Source of the DNA: Mesorhizobium atlanticum
GTDB taxonomy: Bacteria; Pseudomonadota; Alphaproteobacteria; Rhizobiales; Rhizobiaceae
Direction: 5' to 3'
Length of the DNA: 64,000 nt
Assembly (NCBI RefSeq): GCF_003289965.1
Contig: NZ_QMBQ01000007.1
Span: 62,001 to 126,000 of the forward strand
Below the pieces are notes generated by a model that saw only the letters and a list, made by a program, of their open reading frames with translations, made no database searches and was not told the DNA's origin. The position numbers were made by a program, and so were the translations under genes. Shown piece by piece: positions 56,001-63,952 of the stretch (position 1 is the stretch's first letter; each line of letters begins with the position of its first letter).

Positions 56001-56085
56001 GTTCTACACCTTCATCGCCAGCAAGGACCTGCCGCATCTGGCCGAGAAGCCCGATCCGAAGCTGATGCCGGCACTGCCGAACTGA
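53002..56085 (+). CDS. RND multidrug efflux pump, inner-membrane subunit
   Basis: 1027 residues. HAE1-type pump with twelve helices. The proton-relay acidic pair is in GLVVDDAIVVVENIHRHMEE (Asp400, Asp401) and the conserved Lys in IGLITKHGILLVEFANQQ (Lys916). Porter-domain motifs such as SFSDLFIRRPVLSTVLACMI at the start and NISYVTSS-like IDYVTSSSRPSSSTVTV are present. With the adaptor it would expel drugs or toxic metabolites. No outer-membrane channel gene is adjacent, so it must borrow one. Confidence 0.95.
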   Translation: MSFSDLFIRRPVLSTVLACMILLLGFQGIFGLSIRQYPKVDETAITVTTAYPGASADLIQGFISAPIARAVASTENIDYVTSSSRPSSSTVTVQMKLGSNPDVALAEVLSKVQGVRGTLPDAAKDPVIVKGTGQQFAMMYISMQNPNMTKEQLTEYIERVIRPRISTVEGVADVQIFGAQEYSMRIWIDPIRLAARGATAVDVLTAINNSNFLSAPGNTQNEYVVSSITVHSTLQTPEAFAQLPIRSTNGEVVRLRDVARVELGAASTDTRVSFNGKPGTFLAIFPTPAANPLTTAAAVTKLVPVIQETLPKGMTIEVVYDATGQISASIEEVFKTIGEAVAIVIVVILLFLGSFRSVMMPIVTIPLSLIGVCFILFSVGYSINLLSLLAMVLAIGLVVDDAIVVVENIHRHMEEDHMSPMQAAFNGMREIATAIVAMTITLAAVFAPLAFTGGLTGALFREFAVTLAGSVVLSGLIAMTITPMMSARLLKAGQHGRFQRIVDGTFSRVERVYERAVTASLRNRPVTLIIVVALVALTGFMFTKTSTELAPEEDQGFLLSIVTAPRYATSDYTETYVNQMLGLVKDIPETRAQFSAVAFGGATNSAFVGFAFKDWADRKRSSKELQADITARLAKVAGVQAFVFAPPTLPGSGGGLPISMVVRSTGDPSEVFEQAEKIKNKAQASGRFIVVQNSMAYDAPQVTVTIDRERAAALNLPIADVGRTLTLLVGGAEVAQFDRDSNSYDIIPQVPQEFRNNPEKLGEYFVRSVDGKMVPLSAVVKISTNASPAAIEQFNQLNSSTISALPLPGVTTGDGLKVLEDLAKETLPDSFFIDYSGQSRQEKEQGNTILIAFAAAVVVIYLVLAAQFESFRDPLIIMMAVPLSIFGAIVPLNIGLGTLNIYTQVGLITLIGLITKHGILLVEFANQQREIHGMRRRDAIIASAKVRLRPILMTTAAMALGVVPLIISSGAGAAARYSMGLVIFTGILVGTMFTLFVVPMFYTFIASKDLPHLAEKPDPKLMPALPN

Positions 56086-56110
56086 GAAGGCTAACAAGGC
56101 GAAAAACAAA

Positions 56111-56139
56111 AGAGGCCGGATTGTCCGGCCTCTTTCTTT
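56111..56139 (+). terminator. Rho-independent terminator of the RND operon
   Basis: AGAGGCCGGA (56111-56120), loop TTG, TCCGGCCTCT (56124-56133), then TTCTTT. The A-rich stretch on the left side means it may also work on the other strand for the convergent transpeptidase gene. Confidence 0.9.
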
Positions 56140-56206
56140 GGCGGCTGCCTCACGGCTTCGGCGCTATTCCGAAGGCGGCAATCCGCCTGCTACTCTTCCC
56201 AGCCTG

Positions 56207-56662
56207 TTACTTGACGATGACGATGCTGGTGTTGCCGGGGCCGAAGGCCTCGACGAGCTGATAGAAGTCGGCCGCCGCATCCGGATGCAGCCGCACGCAG
56301 CCATGCGAGGCCGGACTGCCAAGACGGCTGATGGCATAGGTGGCATGGACGGCATAGCCGCCGCTGAAGAACACCGAATGCGGCATCGGCGCGTTGTCGT
56401 ATTTCTTCGAATACCACATCTCATGCATGCGCGTCGGCTTGAACGAACCGGTCGGCGTGATGTGCCTCCTGTCGCCGGTCGACACCTTCCAGGTGTAGGT
56501 CGGGCGCCCGTCGACCGTGACTTCCATGATCTGCTGCGACAGCGAGACCTTGGCGACGATCTGGTTGGCGTGAGCGGCATTGCCGGCGCCGAAGAGCAGC
56601 GCGGCACCGGTGAGCGCGGCGGCGGTGATGTTGATGAGCTTGGCCGAAATAGCGGTATGCAT
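56207..56662 (-). CDS. Short L,D-transpeptidase (YkuD domain), exported
   Basis: 151 residues from ATG 56662, with AGAGGG upstream. Signal peptide ending near GAGNAAHA, then the YkuD domain: VAKVSLSQQIMEVTVDGRPT, WKVSTGDRRHITPTGSFKPT, YAVHATYAISRLG and the catalytic SPASHGCVRLHPD. It forms 3-3 peptidoglycan cross-links or anchors proteins in the periplasm. A longer upstream frame lacks a signal peptide. It is a different subfamily from the lipoprotein enzyme at 29446. Confidence 0.93.
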   Translation of the reverse strand: MHTAISAKLINITAAALTGAALLFGAGNAAHANQIVAKVSLSQQIMEVTVDGRPTYTWKVSTGDRRHITPTGSFKPTRMHEMWYSKKYDNAPMPHSVFFSGGYAVHATYAISRLGSPASHGCVRLHPDAAADFYQLVEAFGPGNTSIVIVK

Positions 56663-57014
56663 GACGATCCCTCTCTGTTTTTTTGCCGGTCGGGCCGGCT
56701 TCAATTCGATAGGGCTCTTATCGTGCCCGTCCGTTTCAGACCTATTTCGCTTGATACTCGTTTCTGTTTCGAATTCGTTTCTATAAATCGACGGCAGACG
56801 CAGCCGGCCGGGACTGCGGAGCGCTTCCAGGGCGCGGGAGGTCGGCGCCATACAATAAGCTTAGGCCGGAAACGAAAGTTCATTTCAGGCGCATATGAAA
56901 GACATAAGCCGGCTTTCGAAACCAAGCTGCAACAAAGTGCGTCTCCGGCGGCATGATCTGGATACAGGGCGGCAGCAGATTTGACGCAACGGGAACAGAC
57001 AACTGCAAACGAAA

Positions 57015-57347
57015 ATGGGCAGGAAATCGAAACTCCGCTCCTGGCTTCTCAGGATCAGCGTCGCGGCAATTGCGCTCGGCGGCGCCGGCTCGGTGGCCGG
57101 CAGCCCGGTGACGGCGCTGGCGGCGATGACGTCCGGCGAGGTTTCGACGCTGCACATGGCTCTGTTCATCGCCACGGTCTGGATTGTCTCCAGCCTGCGC
57201 GTCCACCGGCTGAAGGCCCTCTGGCGGGTCGGCCTCCGGCTGATGAGGACGCGCGGCCCCTCCGGCTACTTGCTGCCGAGAGGACCGAAGGCCCGCGCCG
57301 CAGCGGGGGGCTCCGTCAGCGGCGCGGGCGCTTCGGGAGTTTCCTGA
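57015..57347 (+). CDS. Small hypothetical membrane protein
   Basis: 110 residues. A basic N-terminus and a hydrophobic segment (LRISVAAIALGGAGSVAG), a second helix (LHMALFIATVWIVSSLRVH) and a Gly/Ala/Ser-rich tail. No family recognised and the ribosome site is weak. It may be a real small envelope protein or a chance frame. It is followed after 32 bases by another small candidate. Confidence 0.4.
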   Translation: MGRKSKLRSWLLRISVAAIALGGAGSVAGSPVTALAAMTSGEVSTLHMALFIATVWIVSSLRVHRLKALWRVGLRLMRTRGPSGYLLPRGPKARAAAGGSVSGAGASGVS

Positions 57348-57379
57348 AGCTCCGACGAATTCGCGATTGGATTAAAGAG

Positions 57380-57544
57380 ATGAAGACGACATTTGCTGCC
57401 TCAGTGCTTTCGGCGCTGCTTTATGCTCAGGGCTTGCTCGGCTTTGCCGCGCTGGCGACGGTGCTGCTCAAGGAGCGCGCCCACGCCGAGACAACCGCCA
57501 GCGCCGACATCTTATCCGGACCCTCGATCATCGTGGTGCGCTGA
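57380..57544 (+). CDS. 54-residue exported or membrane peptide
   Basis: MKTTFAASVLSALLYAQGLL begins a hydrophobic stretch to about residue 32 (GFAALATVLL), followed by a short polar tail ending in GPSIIVVR. The start has AAAGAG directly before the ATG, which is too close to be ideal. It is convergent with the regulator gene that ends at 57617. Function unknown. Confidence 0.45.
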   Translation: MKTTFAASVLSALLYAQGLLGFAALATVLLKERAHAETTASADILSGPSIIVVR

Positions 57545-57616
57545 GCGCCAGGCGCCGGACCCAAAATGACCACCGCTTTGGGGAGTCCGATGCGCGGAAG
57601 CCTCGCCCACTCAAAT

Positions 57617-58318
57617 TCATTCATTGCGCGGCGTCGGCGGATCGAAACGATAGCCGGCACCCCTGATGGTGGTGATGGTATCGGTGTCGAGCTTGCGGCG
57701 CAGCCGCACGATGCGCGAGTCGATCGAACGGTCGAAGGCGTCCGCATTCTCAGCCGGGGCCGCGGCAATGATGTCGTCGCGCGTCAGCACCTTGCGCGGG
57801 CTCGCCAGGAACAGCTTGAGCAACGCCACCTGCCCCGGGGAAAGCTGATCCTCCGTCCCCGAGCGATGCATGACCATGGCCGATCGCAGGTCGACGGTGG
57901 CGTTCTCCAGCACGATCAGTTCCCCGGCCGCCCTGCCGCGTCTCATCAGCAGGCCGCCGATGCGCGCGGCAAGCTCGCGCACATTGAGCGGACTTTCGAT
58001 CACGTCGGCGGCGCCGAGCTCGAGCGCCAGCACCTTGTCGACAAGATCGCGCGGCCGGCAGATCAGGATGAAATCAGGACCGCCTTCGCCGCCCCCGCCC
58101 TGGCTGCTGTAACGCTTGAGCAGTTCGCGACCCTCGGCCTGGGTGACCTCGTCGCCGACCACCACGACATCGATGCCGCCGGCCGAAAGCAGCGTCTCCG
58201 CCTCCCAGGGCTGGCGCGCCTGACGCACGTCGTGCCCGCGCCGCTCGAGATGGTCGGCGAGATCGCCTGCCACCACCTCGGCGACGGATACAAGCGCAAT
58301 GACGGATCGTGCGGCCAT
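57617..58318 (-). CDS. OmpR-type regulator with a degenerate receiver domain
   Basis: 233 residues from ATG 58318, with GGTGGAG upstream. The C-terminal winged helix is normal (SPGQVALLKLFLASPRKVLT, SIDSRIVRLRRKLDTDTITT, IRGAGYRF). The receiver-like N-terminus has lost the residues needed for phosphorylation: the acidic pair is SV in IALVSVAEVV, the phosphoacceptor position is Gly in IDVVVVGDEV, and the conserved Lys is Ser in DVIESPLNVREL. It therefore cannot be an ordinary phospho-switch. It is divergent from a normal response regulator. Confidence 0.88.
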   Translation of the reverse strand: MAARSVIALVSVAEVVAGDLADHLERRGHDVRQARQPWEAETLLSAGGIDVVVVGDEVTQAEGRELLKRYSSQGGGGEGGPDFILICRPRDLVDKVLALELGAADVIESPLNVRELAARIGGLLMRRGRAAGELIVLENATVDLRSAMVMHRSGTEDQLSPGQVALLKLFLASPRKVLTRDDIIAAAPAENADAFDRSIDSRIVRLRRKLDTDTITTIRGAGYRFDPPTPRNE

Positions 58319-58411
58319 TTTCTCCACCCCGCCACAGACAACTCGAGATGAGTGCTGGACATCATGTTTATACCCAATCTACTTTCCGCTGAAAGCGGGA
58401 GCGAGCGCGTC

Positions 58412-59140
58412 GTGAAGGCACGCATCATCGTCGTCGAGGACGAACCGGATCTGAGGGAGGCCGTGGCCGAGTATCTCGGCGCCAGCGGCTATGACGTCGT
58501 GACGGCCGAGAATGCCGTGGCGGCGCGCGCGCTGTTCGAAGCGCAGCCCTTTCACCTCGCCATCCTCGACATCGCCATGCCCGGCGAGGACGGACTGTCG
58601 CTCGGCCGCTGGCTGCGCTCGAAAACGCAGATCGGCATCATCTATGCCACCGCCGCCGGCACCGCGCTCGACCGCATTGTCGGGCTGGAGCTCGGCGCCG
58701 ACGATTACATCGTCAAGCCATACGAATTGCGCGAGGTGCTGGCGCGGGTGCGCAGCGTTTTGCGCCGCGTGCCGCAGGCGGCCGAGCCGCAAGCCGCGAG
58801 GGCCGAAGCCGGCAATCGTCGCTTCATGAATTTCGGCGGCTTCCAGGCCGATTTCGACGGCAGGCTGGTCACTGCCGCCAATGGCGCGGTGATCGAGATG
58901 GCCAAGAGCGAGTTCGACGTGCTCGAGGTTTTCCTCACCCGCGCCAACCGGCTGCTGACGCGGGCGGCGATTTCGGAAGCCATCGGCTTCGTCGAGGATC
59001 CGGAATCCTCGCGCGCCGTCGACATCCGCATCATGCGGCTGCGAAAGAAGATCGAGGCCGACCCCGCCAATCCGAAATTCCTGCGCACGGTGCGCGGCGA
59101 AGGCTATATCTTCTCGCTGCCGAGCGGCGACGCCAACTAG
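58412..59140 (+). CDS. OmpR-family response regulator
   Basis: About 242 residues from GTG 58412 (VKARIIVVEDEPDLREAV), preceded by GGGAG; GTG 58352 and ATG 58364 are possible longer starts. The receiver is complete: acidic pair in VVEDEPD, phospho-Asp in LAILDIAMPGEDG, Lys in YIVKPYELREVL. The DNA-binding winged helix ends in RGEGYIFSLPSGDAN. It is followed by element A copy 4 and a hybrid kinase, its likely partner. The stop TAG is the first TAG of that element. Confidence 0.92.
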   Translation: MKARIIVVEDEPDLREAVAEYLGASGYDVVTAENAVAARALFEAQPFHLAILDIAMPGEDGLSLGRWLRSKTQIGIIYATAAGTALDRIVGLELGADDYIVKPYELREVLARVRSVLRRVPQAAEPQAARAEAGNRRFMNFGGFQADFDGRLVTAANGAVIEMAKSEFDVLEVFLTRANRLLTRAAISEAIGFVEDPESSRAVDIRIMRLRKKIEADPANPKFLRTVRGEGYIFSLPSGDAN

Positions 59141-59262
59141 AGCAATTCCGAAAGTGCGAGCGGCCGGGCTCGGCGGTTTCGCCGTAGCCTTCCGTCCGGA
59201 ATTGCGTCAAAACAAAGCGGTAGAGCGGTTCGCCGTTTCCGTCGGAACGGAGGGATGCTCTG
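59138..59262. repeat. Dispersed palindromic element A, copy 4
   Basis: Starts with TAGAGCAATTCC on the response-regulator stop codon and ends near GCTCTGA. It shares with copy 3 the internal hairpin (GGGCTCGGCGG...CCGTAGCC). It separates the response regulator from the kinase gene and could loosen their cotranscription. Confidence 0.83.
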
Positions 59263-59285
59263 AACGACCGACGTCCGGGCCTGGA

Positions 59286-61394
59286 ATGACCATGACTGCT
59301 GATGCAGCTCGCACCGATACGCATGGCTCGCGCCCGGGCGGCGCCGCGATGGCGGCCGTCCATGTCGTGCGCCGCCTGCGCGAGGCAGGCGACTGGCAGC
59401 GCGAGATGGACGACATATTGGGGACGATGTGCCGCAAGATGGATTGCCAGCGCGGCATCCTCTTCCGGCTGCGCGAGTTGCCCGGCGAAGGCTTCGCCCA
59501 GTCCGTCGCCGCTTATTGGATCGACCCCGATTTCGGCGGCGAGCTGGCGTCGCCCACGGTGATCATGCAGTCGATCATCAACTCGGATTCCTTGCTGGAG
59601 CGCCTGCAGGAAGACGAGCGGCAAGGCAAGATCTTCTCCGGCCACACGCGCGACCTCGACGGCTTCCTGCGGGCCGATTTCGAGAAGCAGAGCATCAAGT
59701 CGTTCCTGTCCGTCTCGGTTTTCGCGCATGGCCACCTCTGGGGCACGCTGGCCGTCAACGACTGCGTCGCCGAGCGCGAATGGACGGACGAGGAAGAGGC
59801 GACGCTGCACATCATCGCTTTGGCCATCGGCGACGCCATCGAGCGCTCGCCATCCGAGGCGCATGCCAGCGAAGTGATCCGCCGCACCATGCTGCAGGCC
59901 TCGCTCGACGCCATCATCGTCATCGACGAGACGGGTTCGATCATCGAGTTCAATCCGGCCGCCGAGAAGATGTTCGGCTTCCAGCGCAGCGCCATCCTCG
60001 GCAAGGACCTGCTCGATACCATCGTTCCGATATACTACCGCAAGGGCTATGCCTCGGGCGCCGAATACATGGCCGGCCGCGGCGCGCCGATGGTCGGCCA
60101 GCGCCTGGAGACCGTCACCCAGAACGCCGCCGGCGAGATTTTCCCGATCGAGTTGACGGCGACGGAGATGCGCGTTGCCGACCGCCGCCTGATCTTCGGC
60201 TCGATCCGCGACCTGCGCGAAAAGCTGCAGGCCGAGGAAGAGATCAACCGCCAGCGCGAGAAGCTGCATCAGAACGAGAAGATGGCGGCGATGGGCTCGC
60301 TGCTCGCCGGGGTCTCGCACGAGCTCAACAACCCGCTCGCGGTAGTGGTGGCGCAGTCGACGCTGCTGCACGAATTCGCTGGCGACCCGCAGACCAAGGT
60401 GCGCGCCGAGAAGGTGCGCGCCGCCGCCGAGCGCTGTGGCCGCATCGTCAAGAGCTTCCTGTCGATGGTGCGGCTGCACCCGACCGAGCAGGCCGAGACC
60501 GATCTCAACCAGGTGATGCGCTCGGCGCTCGAAGTCACCGCCTATGGCGCGCGCTCCAGCGGCATCATCATCGACACCGACTTTGCCGACGGGCCGCTGC
60601 TTGCCATGGCCGACGCCGACCATATCACGCAGGTGGCGGCGAACTTCCTCATCAACAGCCAGCATGCGCTGGCCGGCGTCACCGGCGAGCGGCGCATCAA
60701 GGTGCGGACATTCCGCAACGAGCGCGGCAATCCGGGCTTCTCCGTCGAGGACAACGGCCCAGGCATTCCCGAGGCGATCCGCTCGCGCATCTTCGAATCC
60801 TATTTCACCACCAAGCCGGTCGGCGTTGGCACCGGCATCGGCCTGTCGATCTCGAAGTCGATCGTCGAGCGCCACAACGGCAACATCTGGTTCGAGGAGG
60901 TCGTGCCGCAGGGCGCGCGCTTCGTCGTGCAATTGCCGGCGATTGCCGGCGGCATCGCGATCGCCGGTGAAGGGCCGGCACGCTCGAGCGGGTTGCGCCA
61001 TGCCTTGATCATCGACGACGAGCCCGACGTCGCGGGCTCGCTTTCGGACATTCTGGAACTGATGGGGCTTAAGTCGCGTGTCGTGGCAAGCTGGACCTCT
61101 GCCGCCGATGTGCTCACCGGCCATATGCCGCCGGATATCGTCTTTTCCGACCTGCGCATGCCGGGCACCAGCGGCATCGCGATCTACCGTCAACTGCTTG
61201 CTGAGAAGCCGGCGCTGGCAAAACGCTTCGTGCTGGTGACCGGCGATCTGATCGGCGCCAAGGCGGAGATCGAAGCGCTGCCGCCGCCGCAGCGCCCGCA
61301 CATTCTGGAAAAGCCCTTCTCGACGCTCGACGTCCGCGGCATCCTATCGGCCGTCGCCGACGAAGCCGCAGCCGACAACGGCGCGCACATCTGA
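59286..61394 (+). CDS. Hybrid sensor histidine kinase with GAF, PAS and receiver domains
   Basis: 702 residues from ATG 59286; the frame upstream of it runs through element A and is not coding. A GAF domain (about 30-190) precedes a PAS domain (about 200-320; SLDAIIVIDETGSIIEFNPA). The HisKA has LLAGVSHELNNPLAVVVA with the phospho-His at about residue 345. The HATPase has NFLINSQHAL, VEDNGPGIP and VGTGIGLSISKS. A C-terminal receiver has the phospho-Asp in DIVFSDLRMPGTSG (about residue 622) and a Lys in ILEKPFS. No membrane segment is seen, so it is cytoplasmic. Confidence 0.93.
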   Translation: MTMTADAARTDTHGSRPGGAAMAAVHVVRRLREAGDWQREMDDILGTMCRKMDCQRGILFRLRELPGEGFAQSVAAYWIDPDFGGELASPTVIMQSIINSDSLLERLQEDERQGKIFSGHTRDLDGFLRADFEKQSIKSFLSVSVFAHGHLWGTLAVNDCVAEREWTDEEEATLHIIALAIGDAIERSPSEAHASEVIRRTMLQASLDAIIVIDETGSIIEFNPAAEKMFGFQRSAILGKDLLDTIVPIYYRKGYASGAEYMAGRGAPMVGQRLETVTQNAAGEIFPIELTATEMRVADRRLIFGSIRDLREKLQAEEEINRQREKLHQNEKMAAMGSLLAGVSHELNNPLAVVVAQSTLLHEFAGDPQTKVRAEKVRAAAERCGRIVKSFLSMVRLHPTEQAETDLNQVMRSALEVTAYGARSSGIIIDTDFADGPLLAMADADHITQVAANFLINSQHALAGVTGERRIKVRTFRNERGNPGFSVEDNGPGIPEAIRSRIFESYFTTKPVGVGTGIGLSISKSIVERHNGNIWFEEVVPQGARFVVQLPAIAGGIAIAGEGPARSSGLRHALIIDDEPDVAGSLSDILELMGLKSRVVASWTSAADVLTGHMPPDIVFSDLRMPGTSGIAIYRQLLAEKPALAKRFVLVTGDLIGAKAEIEALPPPQRPHILEKPFSTLDVRGILSAVADEAAADNGAHI

Positions 61395-61462
61395 GCGGGG
61401 CAGGTGGTATGGCTTGCAACGGATAAGTGATCAGGCCTGAGCTTGCGCAGCCGCAGGATCTG

Positions 61463-61593
61463 CCGAGATTCAGGTCAAGCCGAGCCGAGAGTGGCGGCTC
61501 GCGAGAACCGGAGCGGAGCGTGCTTAAAGTACGTGAGTACCGGAAGCGGAGGAATGCACCGTTCGCAGGCCGGGCTCACCTGAATATCGACGG
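61463..61593. repeat. Dispersed palindromic element B, copy 2
   Basis: About 131 bases with inverted ends CCGAGATTCAGGT and ACCTGAATATCGACGG. The core ACCGGAGCGGAGCGT and TACGTGAGTACCGGAAG match copy 1. Its outer CTAG ends are lost, and the central palindrome is imperfect. It lies after the kinase gene. Confidence 0.82.
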
Positions 61594-61598
61594 AGCCG

Positions 61599-61637
61599 AA
61601 AAAAAGAGGCTCCCGACCGATTTTCGCGGCGGGAGCC
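61599..61637 (-). terminator. Terminator of the small membrane protein gene
   Basis: GGCTCCCG (61608-61615) and CGGGAGCC (61630-61637) pair around a 14-base loop. On the minus strand the stem is followed by TCTTTTTTT. It lies about 37 bases after the stop of the gene at 61674. Confidence 0.85.
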
Positions 61638-61673
61638 AGACTGGAGCGCAGGAGGGCGCGCTCAGGGGAGCTC

Positions 61674-62084
61674 TTAAAAAATATTTGGCGTGTTGGTCAG
61701 CGGCGCGGCGTTGGCGATCATGCGCACAGCACGCTCTCGGTGCTGGCCGGACTGCTCGGCGATGGCGCGCAGGCACTCGACGCTCTCGGCGCCCCAGTTC
61801 TGGCCCTTGCAGGCAAAGTCGATTGCGGATTCCGGCAGGCGGGCGGTCTTGAGCGTGGTCAGCGCGCCTTCCACGACATTGGCCGGCGGGTTGATCGACG
61901 CGAAGGCCGGACCGGAGGCGGGCGCGGCCAGCATGCCGACGAAGGCGCAGGCGCCAATCAGCATGAACATCGCCATCGGATGGTCGCTGGCGCGCTGGCG
62001 CAACGCGAGCTTCGGCCGGCGGTCATTGCGCTCCGGGCCATGCAGGCGGCGATTGGTGTCGGCGGCATGAACTTTCGCAAACAT
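61674..62084 (-). CDS. Hypothetical membrane-anchored protein with a Cys pair
   Basis: 136 residues from ATG 62084, with GAAGGGA eight bases upstream. A basic N-terminus is followed by one helix (MFMLIGACAFVGMLAAPAS, about residues 39-57) and a soluble C-terminus containing AIDFACKGQNWGAESVECLR, whose two cysteines could form a disulfide in the periplasm. A clear terminator supports it as a real gene. No family recognised. Confidence 0.65.
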   Translation of the reverse strand: MFAKVHAADTNRRLHGPERNDRRPKLALRQRASDHPMAMFMLIGACAFVGMLAAPASGPAFASINPPANVVEGALTTLKTARLPESAIDFACKGQNWGAESVECLRAIAEQSGQHRERAVRMIANAAPLTNTPNIF

Positions 62085-62488
62085 CGGTTGTTCCCTTCAT
62101 TATCTTTCTTTTTGACTATGAAACGAACTTAATCGCACTGGGTAACGGCCGGATATTGGCGGCGGCCGACTCTGTAACAGGATTGAAACAGCGCTCGGCA
62201 TCTCGCCCTGCTGCAACCATTCCCTGGTTCGAAGCTAGGTCGGCGGACATATGCCACCTGTTGCGGCCAGCCGACTGTAAACGACCTCACACAAGCCTGC
62301 CGGGATCGGCCACCTCGGCGGCTTTGCCGCCCGCCCGGAATCCATCGAAATGGACCTTCTCCGGGGTAGCTGTCGGCGCGCAATTTGGCCATTGCGCTTC
62401 CTTGATTAAGGCCCGGATTTTCCGGGATTTTTCGGGTTCAATCGGAGTCGAATCTGTCGTCACGAAATTTCCATATTTCCACAAGCCA

Positions 62489-62532
62489 TTGCATTTCAAT
62501 GAGAAATATGTGTATATTGAATGAGTATTCAA
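62489..62532 (+). promoter_or_regulatory. Promoter and overlapping inverted repeats of the Rieske oxygenase gene
   Basis: TTGCAT (62489-62494) and TATATT (62513-62518) are 18 bases apart in an AT-rich patch within the otherwise gene-free stretch 62085-62551. ATTTC-AATGA-GAAAT lies in the spacer. TTGAAT-GAGT-ATTCAA (62517-62532) covers the start-proximal side. Both share AATGAG, suggesting a repressor or activator site. Confidence 0.55.
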
Positions 62533-62551
62533 CAAAAAGAAGAGCATTCCG

Positions 62552-63754
62552 ATGAACCCGCATCTCCGTGACGTGGCGATCCCCAATGATTGGGACCGGC
62601 GGGGTTTGCCGGGGTGGAGTTATCACTCCAACGCCCTTCTCGAGCTCGAGAAGGAATACGTCTTCCGCAATCACTGGCAGATCGCCGGCCATGTCTCCGA
62701 CGTGCCTAGTCCAGGCGACTATCTGACCATGGACGTCATCGGCGAGCGTGCGCTGATCGTGCGCGGCAAGGACGGCGTCGTGCGCGCCTTCAACAATATG
62801 TGCCGCCACCGCGGCAGCCGCGTCGTCGCCGACAGCCAGGGCAGTTGCAAGAACGCGCTGGTGTGCCCGTTCCACGGCTGGGTCTACAATCTCGACGGCA
62901 CGCTGCGCGGCGCCGCCCGTCCGCGCTCCTTCCCCGACCTCGACAAGACCGAGTTCGGCCTGATGCCGCTCGACCTCGAAATCTGGATGGGCTTCATCTT
63001 CATCCGCTTCCGCAAGGGCGGCCCGCAGCCTTCGGTAGCCGAGCTCTTGAAGCCCATCGAAGCCGAGATGGCGCATTACAACGTCGCCGATATGGTGCCG
63101 TCCTGGGGCATCTGGACCCAGAAATCGCCGGTCAACTGGAAATCGGTGCGCGACGTCGACAATGAAGGCTACCACGTCGCCATGGCGCATCCGGCGCTGC
63201 AGGACCTCTACGGCGCGACCTATTTCGACGAGCCCTTCATCAACGGCGTGTCGCGGTCCTTCGCCACCTACAATCCGCATGCCGGCCGGCGCTGGAGCGT
63301 GCGCGAATACATCAAGCTTGCGCCTGAGGCCACGCACCTGCCGGAGCACCTACGCAAGGCCTGGATCTATTACGGCATCTTCCCCAACAACGCGCTGTCA
63401 ATCATGCCGGAATCCGTCCAGTTCTATCAGGAGTTCCCGTTGTCGACCGGCGAGACGCTGCTGCGCGGCGCGATCTACCGCTACAAGGACGAGACAAGAG
63501 AGCAGGCCGCGGCGCGCTACCTCGCCTACCGCATCGACCGCGACACGATGAACGAGGACGTGCAGCTTTCGGTGTGGTCGAACGAATCCATGCTGTCGGA
63601 GGCTTTTGAAGGCTTCTACTTGTCGGATCTGGAGTATGGCGTGCGCACCCACCACGACCACCTGCGCAGGCAGGTCCCGGTGCTGAACCTGGAGGCGGCG
63701 CCGGAGGAAAAGGACATGTGGGGTCTGAACGACGCGCTACGGTCGAGGGGGTAG
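62552..63754 (+). CDS. Rieske-type aromatic ring-hydroxylating or demethylating oxygenase, alpha subunit
   Basis: 400 residues. The Rieske cluster ligands are C84 and H86 in NMCRHRGS and C105 and H108 in VCPFHGWVYNLDG. Mononuclear iron site: DNEGYHVAMAHP, with His208 and His213. The length and N-terminus (PNDWDRRGLPGWSYHSNALL) match the group that includes betaine and stachydrine demethylases as well as aromatic dioxygenases. No reductase or beta subunit lies within the window, so the substrate cannot be fixed. Confidence 0.9.
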   Translation: MNPHLRDVAIPNDWDRRGLPGWSYHSNALLELEKEYVFRNHWQIAGHVSDVPSPGDYLTMDVIGERALIVRGKDGVVRAFNNMCRHRGSRVVADSQGSCKNALVCPFHGWVYNLDGTLRGAARPRSFPDLDKTEFGLMPLDLEIWMGFIFIRFRKGGPQPSVAELLKPIEAEMAHYNVADMVPSWGIWTQKSPVNWKSVRDVDNEGYHVAMAHPALQDLYGATYFDEPFINGVSRSFATYNPHAGRRWSVREYIKLAPEATHLPEHLRKAWIYYGIFPNNALSIMPESVQFYQEFPLSTGETLLRGAIYRYKDETREQAAARYLAYRIDRDTMNEDVQLSVWSNESMLSEAFEGFYLSDLEYGVRTHHDHLRRQVPVLNLEAAPEEKDMWGLNDALRSRG

Positions 63755-63762
63755 CCCTCTTC

Positions 63763-63811
63763 CTTCTCCCCGTTCTACGGGGAGAAGGTGCCCGAAGGGC
63801 GGTTGAGGGGC
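63763..63811. repeat. REP-like hairpin C, copy 1
   Basis: CTTCTCCCCGT (63763-63773), TCT, ACGGGGAGAAG (63777-63787), followed by a GGTGCCCGAAGGGCGG and TTGAGGGGC tail. Hairpins of this form are scattered between rhizobial genes. It starts 9 bases after the oxygenase stop. Confidence 0.85.
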
Positions 63812-63952
63812 AACGCCAGCGTCGCGCGATTGGCTTGCCCTCAACCTCAGAAACCTACCTCCGACTGAAATTTTGGCGCCGGCCGGCCGGTGAGATCATC
63901 ATCTCGGACGGACGAAGTTCCTTGTGCGCACCCAATCGCCAATGTCGGTGCC

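Noticed and set aside
59031..61301. A 756-codon frame antisense to the histidine kinase
   Set aside because: No motif, composition typical of a shadow frame, and the plus-strand kinase has every expected motif in order.
62156..62524. A 122-codon plus-strand frame in front of the Rieske gene
   Set aside because: No ribosome site, no family, and its end covers the promoter and operator region.
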